Assembly: GCA_030043175.1 (NCBI GenBank)
Contig: JASHYD010000909.1
Span: 1-7,883, forward strand
Reading direction: 5' to 3'
Origin: Xanthobacteraceae bacterium
Lineage (GTDB): Bacteria; Pseudomonadota; Alphaproteobacteria; Rhizobiales; Xanthobacteraceae
DNA length: 7,883 nucleotides
The notes beneath the pieces are model-generated. The model did not search any database. It was not told the DNA's origin and saw only the letters and a list, made by a program, of their open reading frames with translations. Position numbers and translations under genes: made by a program. This document shows, piece by piece, positions 7,576 through 7,883 of this stretch; the first letter of the stretch is position 1; the number at the start of each line of letters is the position of its first letter.

Positions 7576-7883
7576 ATGGGACTGCTGTCGGATTTGCAAA
7601 GGGAGATTCAAGCAATCTTTCGTGGATCGTGGGAAATTGGCAAAGCACAAGTTGTTCCCGATCCTTCGACATTCAAACTTTTGAATGAGGCGCGTTGTTT
7701 CGACTCCGCGACTGTTTTGTACGTCGATTTGTCTGGAGCAACAGCCTTGATCAACAATTACAATTGGGTATTTGCAGGGGAGATATACAAAGCGTATTTA
7801 TCATGTATCACAAAAATCGTTCATCATCAGGGCGGGGTCATCACAGCCTATGGCGGTGATCGCATCATGGCGGTGTTCGTCAA
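7576..7883 (+). CDS. Class III nucleotidyl cyclase, candidate Pycsar PycC-like, 3' end outside window
   Basis: The first 102 residues of a cyclase homology domain protein, continuing past the right edge. After a charged helical N-terminus (MGLLSDLQREIQAIF) and VVPDP, the domain begins with ATVLYVDLSG, giving metal-binding Asp51, and continues through FAGEIYKAYL to GGVITAYGGDRIMAVFV, with the second metal Asp at 95. No signal peptide or membrane segment precedes the domain, so a soluble stand-alone enzyme is likely. In adenylate and guanylate cyclases of this class the position four residues before the second Asp is commonly the base-recognising Lys (KxxGD); here it is Ala91. From memory, EIYKAYL and ITAYxGDRxMAVF are typical of Pycsar cyclases, which make cCMP or cUMP on phage infection to trigger a neighbouring effector. 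By hand count bases 7681-7860 are 45% GC, well below the left part, suggesting horizontal acquisition. An ordinary adenylate cyclase remains possible. Confidence 0.85.
   Translation, partial: MGLLSDLQREIQAIFRGSWEIGKAQVVPDPSTFKLLNEARCFDSATVLYVDLSGATALINNYNWVFAGEIYKAYLSCITKIVHHQGGVITAYGGDRIMAVFV

Noticed and set aside
7078..7684. Overlapping plus-strand frames before and into the cyclase start
   Set aside because: They conflict with the clear cyclase frame beginning at 7576 and show no family pattern.

Overview
The window is high-GC DNA, apart from its right end, and most resembles an alphaproteobacterium of the order Rhizobiales (Bradyrhizobium-like). This rests on codon usage, the style of the proteins, and a sequence upstream of the bicupin gene that fits the EcfG general-stress promoter (GGAAC-N16-CGTT). 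The species cannot be named from the sequence alone.

Layout, left to right. (1) 2-1336 (+): the 3' part of an intact malate:quinone oxidoreductase gene (mqo), open at the left edge. (2) 1337-1500: intergenic, with the EcfG-like promoter. (3) 1501-2760 (+): a Tat-exported bicupin of the oxalate decarboxylase family, broken by a lost C, an extra G and an in-frame TGA. (4) 2976-3822 (-): a short-chain dehydrogenase/reductase broken by at least three indels and a nonsense codon. (5) 4095-4954 (+): an epoxide-hydrolase-like alpha/beta hydrolase, divergent from the SDR and interrupted by one missing base. (6) 5271-5567 (+): a small intact 98-codon gene of unknown function with its own sigma70-like promoter. 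(7) 5568-6690: about 1.1 kb with no credible gene but several strong inverted repeats. (8) 6691-7130 (+): a C-terminal relic of a PoxB-type pyruvate:quinone oxidoreductase that has lost its ThDP-binding GDG motif. (9) 7131-7575: no gene. (10) 7576-7883 (+): the start of a class III nucleotidyl cyclase that runs off the right edge, in clearly more A/T-rich DNA.

The genes do not form one operon. Mqo, the bicupin, the SDR, the hydrolase and PoxB suggest ordinary carbon, oxalate and redox metabolism. Four successive genes carry inactivating lesions while mqo, the 98-codon gene and the visible cyclase segment read cleanly, so the middle looks like decaying chromosomal DNA. Indel sequencing errors are a serious alternative for part of this.

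The most interesting item is the right-edge cyclase. Its motifs match stand-alone cyclases of Pycsar (cyclic-pyrimidine anti-phage) systems as I remember them, and the lysine that normally marks purine cyclases is absent. Its partner effector, if there is one, would lie beyond the window.
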